DNA of 44,950 nt, from the NCBI GenBank assembly GCA_938027655.1, contig CALJAP010000120.1:1-44950 (forward strand). Reading direction: 5' to 3'. Positions 15,910-25,661 of this stretch are shown in pieces. The notes below the pieces were generated by a model that saw nothing but the letters and a program-made list of their open reading frames with translations, made no database searches and was not told the DNA's origin. Numbering within the stretch: position 1 is the stretch's first letter; every line of letters starts with the position of its first letter. This stretch comes from an uncultured bacterium. Its GTDB lineage: Bacteria > Armatimonadota > HRBIN16. Both the position numbers and the translations under genes were made by a program.

Positions 15910-17447
15910 CGAGCGTACTCCACCGCGCGCGTTTCGCGAATCACGGTCACCTTAATCTGCCCCGGATACTCCATTTCCTGCTCGATTTTGTTTGCGATTT
16001 CGCGCGCCAGTCGCATCGCCTCCAGGTCGTCGATCTGGTCGGGCTTGACAATAAGGCGCACCTCACGTCCAGCCTGCACGGCGAACGCCTTCTCCACGCC
16101 AGGGAACGAATCGGCGATTTTCTCCAGGCTCTGCACGCGCTTCACATAGTTCTCCAGCATCTCGCGCCGTGCGCCCGGACGCGCCGCTGACAGCGAGTCC
16201 GCAATGGCGACGATGATCGCCTCGATGCTGGCTGGCTCCACGTCGAAATGGTGCGCTCCCGCCGCGTTAGCCACCTCTTCGGGTTCGCCATAGCGGCGCA
16301 GGATTTCAATAGTCAACAGAGCGTGCGGACCCTCCTGCTCGTGGTCTGCCACTTTGCCGATGTCGTGCAGTAAGCCCGCCCGTTTCGCCAGTGCGACGTT
16401 GACGCCCAGTTCGCTGGCGAGCACCCCACACAGATGCGCCACCTCGATACTGTGTGCCAGCACGTTCTGTCCATAGCTGGTGCGGTAGCGCATCTTTCCC
16501 AGCATTTTGACGATCTCCGGTGCCAATCCGGTTACACCCGTTTCCAGCACCGCACGTTCGCCTGCCTCCCAGATGCGCCTTTCCACCTCTTCGCGCGCCT
16601 TTTCCACTACCTCTTCGATACGCGCCGGGTGGATTCGCCCGTCCGCGATCAGGTTGGTCAGCGCGATGCGCGCTATCTCACGCCGAATAGGGTCAAAACA
16701 AGAAAGCACCACCGCTTCCGGTGTGTCATCGATAATCAGGTCTACGCCCGTAGCAATCTCGAAGGAGCGAATGTTGCGCCCTTCGCGCCCGATGATACGT
16801 CCTTTCATTTCGTCGCTGGGCAACGGTACCACCGACACGGTGGTTTCGGTCACTTGGTCAACGGCGCACCGCTGGATGGCGTCGATTAGAATCTCCCGCG
16901 CGCGTCGCTCCCCTTCTCGGCGGGCATCCTCTTCGATTTCGCGAATCAGATGTGCCGCCTCCTGACGGGCGGTCTCCTCCACGCTGCGCAGGAATATCTG
17001 CTTTGCCTCATCCGGCGTTAAGCCGGAGATACGCTGCAGTTCCCGCCTTTGCTGTTGTACCAGTGCTTCTACCTCGCGGCGCAGGTTCTCTATCTCTGCC
17101 TCTCTGGCTGCCAGCTGCCTTTCCTTACGTTCCACCCCTTCCAGACGTCGGTCAAGGGTCTCTTCCTTATGAGCCAGCCTTCGCTCTATCCTCTGTATCT
17201 CCGCGCGTTTTTCGCGGTTCTCACGTTCTGCTTCTGCACGGATTCGGTAGGCTTCTTCTTTCGCCTCCAGCACGGCTTCTTTTTTGAGTGCGTCTATCTG
17301 CTTAAGTGTCTCCTCGCGCTCTTGCTGTAGCTGGGTAAGGCGCGCCCTGATTTCGGTTTCCTTCGGTAGTATCAGCGTTCGCCATAGGATTACTGTGGTG
17401 GCAGCCGCCACCACCAGGCCTGCTATGGTACCAACGAATATATCCAT
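15906..17447 (-). CDS. rny: Ribonuclease Y
   Basis: A membrane-anchored endoribonuclease of about 513 residues that starts mRNA decay. It has one N-terminal transmembrane helix (about 4-25) and a long charged coiled coil (30-190). The KH domain contains [15 protein letters not shown] and the HD domain contains [13 protein letters not shown] and [10 protein letters not shown]. An in-frame GTG lies one codon before the ATG I use; GAGGTGAGAGAAGG precedes both. It is read after recA and is coupled to ymdB. Confidence 0.95.
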   Translation of the reverse strand: MDIFVGTIAGLVVAAATTVILWRTLILPKETEIRARLTQLQQEREETLKQIDALKKEAVLEAKEEAYRIRAEAERENREKRAEIQRIERRLAHKEETLDRRLEGVERKERQLAAREAEIENLRREVEALVQQQRRELQRISGLTPDEAKQIFLRSVEETARQEAAHLIREIEEDARREGERRAREILIDAIQRCAVDQVTETTVSVVPLPSDEMKGRIIGREGRNIRSFEIATGVDLIIDDTPEAVVLSCFDPIRREIARIALTNLIADGRIHPARIEEVVEKAREEVERRIWEAGERAVLETGVTGLAPEIVKMLGKMRYRTSYGQNVLAHSIEVAHLCGVLASELGVNVALAKRAGLLHDIGKVADHEQEGPHALLTIEILRRYGEPEEVANAAGAHHFDVEPASIEAIIVAIADSLSAARPGARREMLENYVKRVQSLEKIADSFPGVEKAFAVQAGREVRLIVKPDQIDDLEAMRLAREIANKIEQEMEYPGQIKVTVIRETRAVEYAR

Positions 17448-17539
17448 CACCTTCTCTCACCTCCAGGCTCGCGGAGGAGTCCAGAGGATGAGCGAAGGGC
17501 CTCGGGAAAAGGTCGCCCTGATACCGTTATACAGGTTAA

Positions 17540-18577
17540 TTACTCGACAACTCCTGCAATTTCCTCTAGAGGGGGGATGGCAGTCGCCGCCGTTACCCCG
17601 CCCGAGCGGATGCGGGACTCGATCTCGTCGGCGATTTCGGGGTGCTCCTCCAGGAAGGTGCGGGCATTCTCGCGCCCCTGTCCCAGACGGATGTCACCGT
17701 AGGTGAACCAGGTACCCGACTTGGTGATAATGCCGCTTTCCACGCCCAGGTCCAGGATTCCGCCCACACGCGAGATACCCTTGCCGAAGATGATGTCGAA
17801 CTCCGCCTGTTTGAACGGGGGAGCCACTTTGTTTTTGACCACCTTCACCCGCGTGCGCGCGCCGATGACCTCGGTGCCCTGCTTGATGGTATCTACCCGA
17901 CGTATCTCCAAACGCACACTTGCCCAGAACTTGAGCGCACGCCCTCCTGGGGTGGTTTCGGGGTTGCCGTAGGCGATGCCGATTTTCTCGCGCAGCTGGT
18001 TGATGAAAATAGCTACCGTGCCCGTCTTGGATACCGAGCCGCCGATTTTGCGCAGTGCCTGGCTCATCAGCCGCGCCTGCATCCCCACATGTGCGTCGCC
18101 CATTTCGCCCTCGATCTCGGCGCGAGGCACCAGCGCCGCCACCGAGTCGAGCACCACCACGTCAATCGCCCCCGTGCGGATGAGGGCATCCATAATCTCC
18201 AGCGCCTCTTCACCGGTGCCCGGCTGCGACACGTACAGCTGGTCTACCTGTACCCCAATCGCGCGGGCATACTCGGGGTCCAGGGCGTGTTCGGCGTCGA
18301 CGAAAGCGCAGATACCGCCGCGTTTCTGCGCCTCGGCGATGATTTGCAGGGCAAGAGTGGTTTTACCGGAAGACTCCGTACCGTAGATTTCCACAATCCG
18401 TCCGCGCGGCACCCCGCCAACGCCGATGGCAATGTCCAGCGCGATAGAGCCGGTGGGGATGGCTTCGATCTGCATCCGAGCAGCGTCGCCCAGCCGCATC
18501 ACGGAGCCTTTGCCGAACTGCTTCTCTATCTGAGTGAGCGCCTGTTCCAAAACCTTTTGTTTCTGTGCGATTTCCAC
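17540..18577 (-). CDS. recA: Recombinase RecA
   Basis: A 345-residue RecA, the strand-exchange ATPase that also triggers LexA self-cleavage. Walker A is [14 protein letters not shown] near residue 65-78, Walker B is [12 protein letters not shown], and the DNA-binding loop 2 region [10 protein letters not shown] is present. The GTG start follows GGAG by 10 bases. A near-consensus promoter precedes it. The C-terminal acidic tail is short. No clear SOS box overlaps the promoter. No intein is present, unlike in sufB. Confidence 0.97.
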   Translation of the reverse strand: MEIAQKQKVLEQALTQIEKQFGKGSVMRLGDAARMQIEAIPTGSIALDIAIGVGGVPRGRIVEIYGTESSGKTTLALQIIAEAQKRGGICAFVDAEHALDPEYARAIGVQVDQLYVSQPGTGEEALEIMDALIRTGAIDVVVLDSVAALVPRAEIEGEMGDAHVGMQARLMSQALRKIGGSVSKTGTVAIFINQLREKIGIAYGNPETTPGGRALKFWASVRLEIRRVDTIKQGTEVIGARTRVKVVKNKVAPPFKQAEFDIIFGKGISRVGGILDLGVESGIITKSGTWFTYGDIRLGQGRENARTFLEEHPEIADEIESRIRSGGVTAATAIPPLEEIAGVVE

Positions 18578-18617
18578 GAGCGTTCGCTCCTTTACCAGAA
18601 GATTGTATACCTAAAGG

Positions 18618-18646
18618 ATTATAGCATATTGCGCAAACCCTGTAAA
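18618..18646 (-). promoter_or_regulatory. recA promoter
   Basis: Minus-strand TTTACA (18641-18646) and a perfect TATAAT (18618-18623) are separated by 17 bases. The GTG start lies about 40 bases downstream. Confidence 0.75.
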
Positions 18647-18709
18647 GGTACGGTGGGATTTCTTTTTCGACAGGGAACGGGATTTTCCTTGCTTATCCAT
18701 ACCTCCGAA

Positions 18710-18771
18710 GAACACGGATTTTCACGGATGCGACGAATTGGCACGGAGGCTATCCGTGTGCATCTGTGTTT
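18710..18771. repeat. Imperfect inverted repeat of the ACACGGAT type
   Basis: The left end AACACGGATTTTCACGGAT and the right end ATCCGTGTGCATCTGTGTT are imperfect reverse complements about 25 bases apart. It is the first of three unrelated repeats in the 478-base spacer between recA and the unknown gene at 19056. I see no gene in this spacer. Confidence 0.5.
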
Positions 18772-18873
18772 TAGGGCTGGCTTTGTGCGCGAGGGGGGCG
18801 GTATACCATTACTTCACCACTCGTCAATGTTTGGATGGAGGTATTCTGATTCAAAAGACGTTCCAGTCTATTG

Positions 18874-18947
18874 TGTCATGCTGAGCGATAGCGAAGGGGG
18901 TCAGAGTGGCGACACAACAAGATTCTTCGCCTGCGCTCAGAATGACA
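18874..18947. repeat. 74-bp inverted repeat with TGTCAT ends
   Basis: TGTCATGCTGAGCG at the left end pairs with CGCTCAGAATGACA at the right end, with one internal mismatch. The size and inverted ends suit a small non-autonomous element or a dispersed hairpin repeat. No flanking target duplication is obvious. Confidence 0.55.
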
Positions 18948-18972
18948 GAGAAGGGGAGCCGTGTTTCGGACG

Positions 18973-19010
18973 CCCCTTCCTTCTCACAAAAGGGGGCTGG
19001 GGGATTGGTT
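18973..19010 (-). repeat. CCCCTT/AAGGGG hairpin, possible terminator of the 607-residue gene
   Basis: CCCCTT and AAGGGG form a short stem followed, toward the gene stop at 19056, by a G-rich tail (GGGGGCTGGGGGATTGG). The arrangement of hairpin plus G-rich tail beside a stop codon resembles the 14-50 repeat family but the sequence is different. Confidence 0.35.
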
Positions 19011-19055
19011 TCCCTGCCGTGCCTGGCGGCTTCTGCTGCTCCATCGGGCACTCTT

Positions 19056-20879
19056 TTACTTCTTAATATGCTTACGCTTAGCACGGTCGATACCGGCGTC
19101 GCGCTTCTTCTCGTCCAGATGCCACAGCCCACCTCGCAGGTAGAACGCCTGAAACGCGCTCAGCACGGCTGCAACCCTTCTGCGCCTGGTGCGCCGGATG
19201 ACGTTGACCTCACTGAGAATGCTCAGGAACTCCATGCCTCCACGGTGTGTGCTGAGAATCTCGCAGATGATGTCGAAGGTGGAGTAGCTCTGAGCCATGC
19301 GCGTGCTCATATCCAGCAGCTCTTCGTATCGGCTACGGCTGATATGCACGCGCGGCTCCAGCGCGTCTTCCCAGCGTACTTTGAAGACAAACGGGTCGTC
19401 GGTGCGGGTCAGGGTAAATATCAAGCCCGATACCGCCTCGCGAGTAGCGTACCAGTCCAGCAAGCCGAAGAGAAGCCGAGTGCTGTAGTTCACGTATACT
19501 TCCGTATAGCGGTCACCGGTCGTCTCGTCGATGAGCGTAATCTGCTGGAAGTTTGGCTCTTTCTGGAAGAACCCTGCGGGGATCTGGCAGAGCGGGAACG
19601 TGCCAATCTCCTTATGGCGCGCTTTGACCACGCACTGCACGCTCTCGGGTATCGGGAAGATGGTGACTTCCTGCTCCTCTTCGTCACCTACGTCCTGTGC
19701 AAGCGGGTCCAGGATGTCGGAACGCAGCGTCCCCGATAGCCCCTCATCCTCCATGTCGAACTCCAGCGGTTCGCCCTCCTCGGTGTAGAACTGCACCTCA
19801 GGAAAGCTCAAACTCTCAGGTACCTCAAAGAGGTACGCGGGCAGGTTCGCCTTATGGGTAAAGCGTGTACCACCCAACCACATCACCCGTTCATCGTGCT
19901 TTAACGACAAGGTGATGGTATCGAGGTCGTTAGCATAGGTAGGGTCGCTGGAGGTGAGATCAAAGAATCTGCGCGCGAGCTCTTCGGCGGTGACCACTCC
20001 GGGCGATTGCAGCACGTGCTGTACCATGTTTTCCACATCTTCCACCGATAGCACCAGTGGCTCCGCCATCAGCTGCGCCAGCACTCCTGCCATCTGCCTG
20101 GCTTGAGGACGTATTGCCTCTAGCCATTGGGGTACCCACTCCGTCAGCGCCCAGTGCGCTACCGGCTCCAGTGTATTCGCCTCCTGCAGAGGAAACGTCA
20201 TGACCCCTTCGGTATCCAGCAGGCTCTGGTAAGCCTTCAGCGCATGGAACGATTCGGGGTTCCTGTACCACTGCAGAAACGCGATGAGGCGTGCGGATAG
20301 CGGGGTGCCTACCTGGCGCAACAGGGCGACGACCGATTCGGGCGAACCATCGAACTTCGAGTGCTTTCGCAATAGCTTTTGCGCCTCGGCGAAATCGACG
20401 TAGTTGTAGAACGCCACATCCTCCGCGCTGTCGTAATCGGTGCGAAGTAGCCACTCCCGCAAGCCGATGCGGTTGTCCGGCAGGCGGAAGAAGTGTTCAT
20501 CGGACAGACGATAGATGACCACAGCCATCGCCTGGGGGGCGCGATGATACACCTCGGCGAGTAAGAAAGCAAGTGGCTCCAGCGCAACGGGTTGCCCGGT
20601 GTTGCGCAGGATACCTTCCACGACCGCATGAACGGGGCGCGTCGCCTCCTCGAAGCGGGTGGAAAGCGTCCAGCGCCGCTCGGTGGAGGTGAACAGGTCG
20701 GCATTGGAGCCCAGCGTGTAGCGCAGGATGTCCATGTCCAGCGCAGGCAGGTGACAGGCGTCTTGCAGCTCTGACATTTTAGCAGGCTCCTTGAAGTGCA
20801 CCAGCGCGTTAGCGACGATCGCCCTCAGGAAAGCCTGCGCAGTGGTCTCTACACTTTGTGCGGTGACAGAATTGCTCAC
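19056..20879 (-). CDS. Unknown 607-residue protein with possible winged-helix segments
   Basis: I do not recognise this family. The protein is cytoplasmic by appearance, without signal peptide or membrane helices. Residues 25-75 (helical, ending LFTSTERRWTLSTRF) look like a small winged-helix unit of the HARE-HTH kind. A second such unit may lie at about 280-355, ending WLGGTRFTHK. An acidic stretch near 395-425 (DVGDEEEQEV) and a very basic C-terminus (RRTRRRRVAAV, then KKRDAGIDRAKRKHIKK) suggest nucleic-acid contact. The GTG start has AAGGAGG 7 bases upstream and overlaps the rimO stop by 4 bases, so it is translationally coupled to rimO. Confidence 0.7.
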   Translation of the reverse strand: MSNSVTAQSVETTAQAFLRAIVANALVHFKEPAKMSELQDACHLPALDMDILRYTLGSNADLFTSTERRWTLSTRFEEATRPVHAVVEGILRNTGQPVALEPLAFLLAEVYHRAPQAMAVVIYRLSDEHFFRLPDNRIGLREWLLRTDYDSAEDVAFYNYVDFAEAQKLLRKHSKFDGSPESVVALLRQVGTPLSARLIAFLQWYRNPESFHALKAYQSLLDTEGVMTFPLQEANTLEPVAHWALTEWVPQWLEAIRPQARQMAGVLAQLMAEPLVLSVEDVENMVQHVLQSPGVVTAEELARRFFDLTSSDPTYANDLDTITLSLKHDERVMWLGGTRFTHKANLPAYLFEVPESLSFPEVQFYTEEGEPLEFDMEDEGLSGTLRSDILDPLAQDVGDEEEQEVTIFPIPESVQCVVKARHKEIGTFPLCQIPAGFFQKEPNFQQITLIDETTGDRYTEVYVNYSTRLLFGLLDWYATREAVSGLIFTLTRTDDPFVFKVRWEDALEPRVHISRSRYEELLDMSTRMAQSYSTFDIICEILSTHRGGMEFLSILSEVNVIRRTRRRRVAAVLSAFQAFYLRGGLWHLDEKKRDAGIDRAKRKHIKK

Positions 20880-22270
20880 AGCGAAACCTCCTTATACCCG
20901 GCAGTAACCGGCAGAGTAATAGTGCTTTCGGCTATCAGGTCGTAGGCAGTGGCATCGGTAATCCGGACCGTGATGAACTCCCCAGGCTGGACGTTCCTTG
21001 CCCGTACAAGTACTGTTCCATCCACCTCCGGTGCATCGCGGAAGGAACGTGCCACCCACAAGTTGCGCTGGCTGGGGTGCGGGCACTCAACGAGCACCTC
21101 CATCTCACGCCCGACCCATGCGCGGTTGCGCATCAGGGAGATACGCTGTTGCAAACGCATGAGACGGTCGTAGCGGGCTTGAGCCACACGATAGGGAACT
21201 CGGCTGGGCAGATGTTCGGCAGGTGTGCCGTCCTCCGGCGAGAAGATGAAGGCTCCTGCCCTGTCCAGCTGCACCTCCTCAAGAAAAGAGAGCAGGTTGG
21301 CGAAGTGGCTCTCCGTCTCGCCTGGAAAGCCCACGATAAAGGTGCTGCGTACGGTCATGTCCGGGTTCGCCTCGCGCAGGCGATGCACCAGTTCAACGTA
21401 GCGCTGTCTGCCCGGCGGGCGCATCATCGCCCGCAGAATCTCGTCATCCGCGTGTTGCAAGGGTATGTCTACGTAGGGCAACACACAGGGCGTGTTCGCC
21501 AGTACTTCGATTACCTCGTCTGTCATGCGCGAGGGGTAGCAATACAACACGCGAACCCAGTGAAACCCACCCATACTGGACAGCTCGCGCAGCAAGCGGG
21601 GCAACATCTGTTTGCCGTAGAGGTCCAACCCGTACTGCGTACTGTCCTGAGCGATGAGGTTGACTTCCTTCACACCACGCTTTGCCAGGTCTTCCGCTTC
21701 TGCCAGCACACGCTCCAGTGGTTTGCTCACGTGCGCGCCGCGAAAGGCGGGGATGGCGCAGAAAGTGCACTTGTGGTCACAGCCCTCCGAAATCTTCAGG
21801 TACGCGCTCCAGGGGGCGGTAGAGAGCACGCGCGTGCCCGTTTTCGCCCATCGATGCTGGGGTGGCGTGTTTTCCACCACAGGCTGGTCATACGACAGGG
21901 CACGTTCCACCACCTCATGAATGCGTGCCATCTGCCCTACCCCGATCAGCGCGTCTACCTCAGGAACCCGTTCTAACAGCTTCTGTCCGTACCGCTGCGA
22001 GAGGCAACCGGCGACGATTACCTTCGCCCCGCGGCGGCGTTTCCAGCGCAGCGCGTCACGAATGGCGGATAACGACTCCTCCTTCGCGCTGGCGATGAAC
22101 CCACAGGTGTTGACGATGAGCACGTCGGCGCGGGATGTGTCGGCGGTGAGCGTGTAGCCGTGCTCCGCCAGCACGCCCAGCATCTCCTCGGCATCCACCA
22201 CGTTTTTGGCGCAGCCAAGGTTCACTATCGCCACCGAAGGAGATTGTCCGTTGGAACGACCTGTCGCCAT
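20876..22270 (-). CDS. rimO: Ribosomal protein uS12 methylthiotransferase RimO
   Basis: A 464-residue radical-SAM methylthiotransferase that modifies an aspartate of ribosomal protein S12. The N-terminal UPF0004 domain starts VAIVNLGCAKNVVDAEEM and has its other cluster cysteines in VNTCGFI and VAGCLSQRY. The radical-SAM CxxxCxxC is SEGCDHKCTFCAIP. A TRAM domain ends the protein. RimO rather than MiaB is supported by the GCAKNVVDAE signature. I start at the ATG in MATGRSNG, which has GAGGAG just upstream; a longer open frame upstream crosses the promoter and rplU and is not coding. Confidence 0.93.
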   Translation of the reverse strand: MATGRSNGQSPSVAIVNLGCAKNVVDAEEMLGVLAEHGYTLTADTSRADVLIVNTCGFIASAKEESLSAIRDALRWKRRRGAKVIVAGCLSQRYGQKLLERVPEVDALIGVGQMARIHEVVERALSYDQPVVENTPPQHRWAKTGTRVLSTAPWSAYLKISEGCDHKCTFCAIPAFRGAHVSKPLERVLAEAEDLAKRGVKEVNLIAQDSTQYGLDLYGKQMLPRLLRELSSMGGFHWVRVLYCYPSRMTDEVIEVLANTPCVLPYVDIPLQHADDEILRAMMRPPGRQRYVELVHRLREANPDMTVRSTFIVGFPGETESHFANLLSFLEEVQLDRAGAFIFSPEDGTPAEHLPSRVPYRVAQARYDRLMRLQQRISLMRNRAWVGREMEVLVECPHPSQRNLWVARSFRDAPEVDGTVLVRARNVQPGEFITVRITDATAYDLIAESTITLPVTAGYKEVSL

Positions 22271-22281
22271 ACACTCCTCAC

Positions 22282-22303
22282 AAAAAAATCGCACTTGCGT
22301 GCG
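22282..22303 (-). terminator. Terminator-like hairpin in the rimO leader
   Basis: On the minus strand CGCAC-GCAA-GTGCG forms a 5-bp stem with a GCAA tetraloop, followed at once by AT and seven T residues. It lies between the rimO promoter and its ribosome-binding site, so it may act as an attenuator rather than as an end-of-gene terminator. Confidence 0.45.
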
Positions 22304-22309
22304 CACATT

Positions 22310-22339
22310 AGTATACCACGTTCTCGATGGGCAGGTCAA
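22310..22339 (-). promoter_or_regulatory. rimO promoter
   Basis: Minus-strand TTGACC (22334-22339) and TATACT (22310-22315) are 18 bases apart, 40 bases before the rimO start. Confidence 0.65.
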
Positions 22340-22415
22340 AGGAGGAGGGATGAACTTCCCCGCACGACACTCGTCGGCTCCACAAAGAAGATAGCGAAGA
22401 TATTCAATCGAGCCC

Positions 22416-22444
22416 TTGACAAAGAGCATTTTGTTCGGTAAAAT
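22416..22444 (+). promoter_or_regulatory. rplU-rpmA promoter
   Basis: Consensus TTGACA (22416-22421) and TAAAAT (22439-22444) are separated by 17 bases, 46 bases before the rplU ATG. It is back-to-back with the rimO promoter. Confidence 0.75.
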
Positions 22445-22490
22445 CCTACAGGTGTTTGAACACAATTCGCTGAGAGAAGCGGGGTTGGCA

Positions 22491-22802
22491 ATGGTCGCTG
22501 TCATCAGAACAGGCGGAAAACAGTATAAGGTAGAACCCGATACCATCCTGCATGTGGAAAAACTACCGGTGGAAGAGGGGCAGACCGTCGAGTTGACGGA
22601 GGTGCTGCTGGTGCAGGACGAGAACGGTCTGCGTGTGGGCACACCGACGGTACCCAACGCCAGGGTGGTTGCCGAAGTGGTGCGCCACGTGAAGGGCAAA
22701 AAGATTATCGGGTTCACGTATAAGCCGAAGAAGAACGAGCGACGCCACTACGGACATCGGCAGTGGCAGACCGTTCTTCGGGTTCAGAGCATCGAAGCGT
22801 AG
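22491..22802 (+). CDS. rplU: Ribosomal protein bL21
   Basis: A 103-residue large-subunit protein that binds 23S rRNA. The N-terminus [15 protein letters not shown] and the C-terminal [18 protein letters not shown] are family hallmarks. I start at the ATG before VAVIRTGG; the frame is open further upstream but that part overlaps the promoter. The ribosome-binding site is poor (GGGG about 8 bases upstream). rpmA follows 16 bases later and obg beyond that, the standard order. Confidence 0.95.
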   Translation: MVAVIRTGGKQYKVEPDTILHVEKLPVEEGQTVELTEVLLVQDENGLRVGTPTVPNARVVAEVVRHVKGKKIIGFTYKPKKNERRHYGHRQWQTVLRVQSIEA

Positions 22803-22818
22803 AGCGAGGTGAGGTAAA

Positions 22819-23091
22819 TTGGCACACAAGAAGGGTGTGGGTAGCTCCCGCAATGGGCGAGATAGCAAATCGAAGCGCCTTGGCGTGAAGGAATACGCGG
22901 GTGAGTTCGTGAAGGCGGGAAGTATCATCATCCGCCAGCGAGGCACCAAGTTCAAGCCCGGCAGGAACGTGGGCATGGGTGGTGATTACACGCTGTTCGC
23001 CCTGGTGGACGGCGTGGTGAAGTACGAGAGCAGCGACAAGAAGAACCGCCGTGTGAGCGTGGTGCCGACGACAGAAGCGGTTACCGCCTAG
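22819..23091 (+). CDS. rpmA: Ribosomal protein bL27
   Basis: A 90-residue large-subunit protein near the peptidyl-transferase centre. It begins at a TTG codon with GGTGAGGT 3 bases upstream, then [21 protein letters not shown]. There is no N-terminal extension of the sort cleaved in Firmicutes. An intrinsic terminator follows within 25 bases. Confidence 0.95.
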   Translation: MAHKKGVGSSRNGRDSKSKRLGVKEYAGEFVKAGSIIIRQRGTKFKPGRNVGMGGDYTLFALVDGVVKYESSDKKNRRVSVVPTTEAVTA

Positions 23092-23104
23092 ATTGGCGGG
23101 ATGA

Positions 23105-24456
<1,352 letters not shown>

Positions 24457-24457
<1 letters not shown>

Positions 24458-25590
24458 TGGCTTATCGCAGGATGGTGATTAAGGTCGGTACCAGCACGCT
24501 GACGGATGAGACCGGTGCGCTGGACAGGGTGTACATCGCCTCGCTGGCGATGCAATGTGCTGCCGAGTATCGCTCGGGTAGCGACGTGGTGCTGGTGAGC
24601 TCGGGCGCCATCCGTGCGGGCACGGAGCAGTGGGAAAACTATGCGGGGCAAACTGCCGAACCCCTCACGCGCGCAACCATGCCCTTCAAACAGGCGATGG
24701 CAGCCATCGGTCAACCCCTGTTGATGCAGGCGTATCTGGCGGCGTTTGCAGCGTACGACCTGCCGGTGGCACAGGTGCTGCTCACGCGCGAGGATTTCGG
24801 TGAGCGGCATCGCTTCTTGCACGCCCGCAACACCCTGCAGCAACTGCTCAAAATGGGTGTGGTTCCCATTATCAATGAGAACGACACCGTTGCCACCGAA
24901 GAGATTCGCTTCGGCGATAACGATACGCTGGCAGCAATGGTTGCCTCATTGCTGGACGCAGACCTGTTGATTCTGCTCTCGGACGTGGAGGGTCTGTATG
25001 AGCGCGACGAACGCGGGCGTTATACCCGGCTGGTGCGCGAGGTGCATCGGCTGGACGAAAGCATCTGGCGCATGGCGCAGGGTAGTGGTTCGCGCGTGGG
25101 CACAGGGGGGATGATTACCAAACTGCAGGCAGCGCAGATTGCCACTACCTCCGGCGTGACGATGGTGATTGCGCATGGCAGGCATGAGGGGATTATCCAC
25201 CACATCTGCCGGGGGCGCGATTTTGTGGGCACGGTGTTCCACCCGCTGCCTCGCAAACTCTGCCACCGCAAGCGATGGCTGGCATATGGTTTGCCTGCCT
25301 CAGGCACGATTGTGGTCAACGAGGGGGCGAAACAGCGCATCGTCGCCGATGGCAAAAGCCTGCTCCCTGCGGGCGTGCTGTCCTGCGAAGGACATTTCTT
25401 GCCCCAGCAGGTGGTGGAACTGCGCGACGAAAGCGGTCGCGTGTTCGCGCGCGGGTTCACCAACTACAGCAGCGAGGAGATTGCCCGCATCGCAGGCTGT
25501 CAAACCGCGCAAATCGAGCAACGGCTCGGTTTCAAACGCGCCGACGAGCTCATCCACCGCGATAACCTAGTGCTCGTGTACAGCGGGTAG
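24457..25590 (+). CDS. proB: Glutamate 5-kinase
   Basis: A 377-residue enzyme for the first step of proline synthesis. The amino-acid kinase domain has MVIKVGTSTLTDE, LVSSGAIRAG, INENDTVAT and the LLSDVEGLYERD segment. A C-terminal PUA domain (about 280-370, with RIVADGKSLLPAGV and ARGFTNYSSEEIARI) is typical. The ATG overlaps the obg stop by one base; a GTG one codon earlier is an alternative. No proA follows. Confidence 0.93.
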
Positions 25591-25661
25591 GGCAGGATAT
25601 TCCGTCTCCTCTCGCGAATACTTAAATTAAGGTCAAGTCTATTCTGACGGAGGGTCATCGC

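Noticed and set aside
18560-18600. Possible LexA/SOS box (GAACGCTCGTGG) near the recA start
   Set aside because: It lies past the ribosome-binding site and the right half (GTGG) does not match GTTC; not a credible operator.
22416-22490. Earlier start for bL21
   Set aside because: The upstream codons overlap the TTGACA/TAAAAT promoter; family proteins start at [14 protein letters not shown].
22271-22717. N-terminal extension of RimO by about 150 residues
   Set aside because: The extension crosses two promoters and the rplU gene on the other strand; the ATG at 22270 has a good ribosome-binding site and family-typical start.
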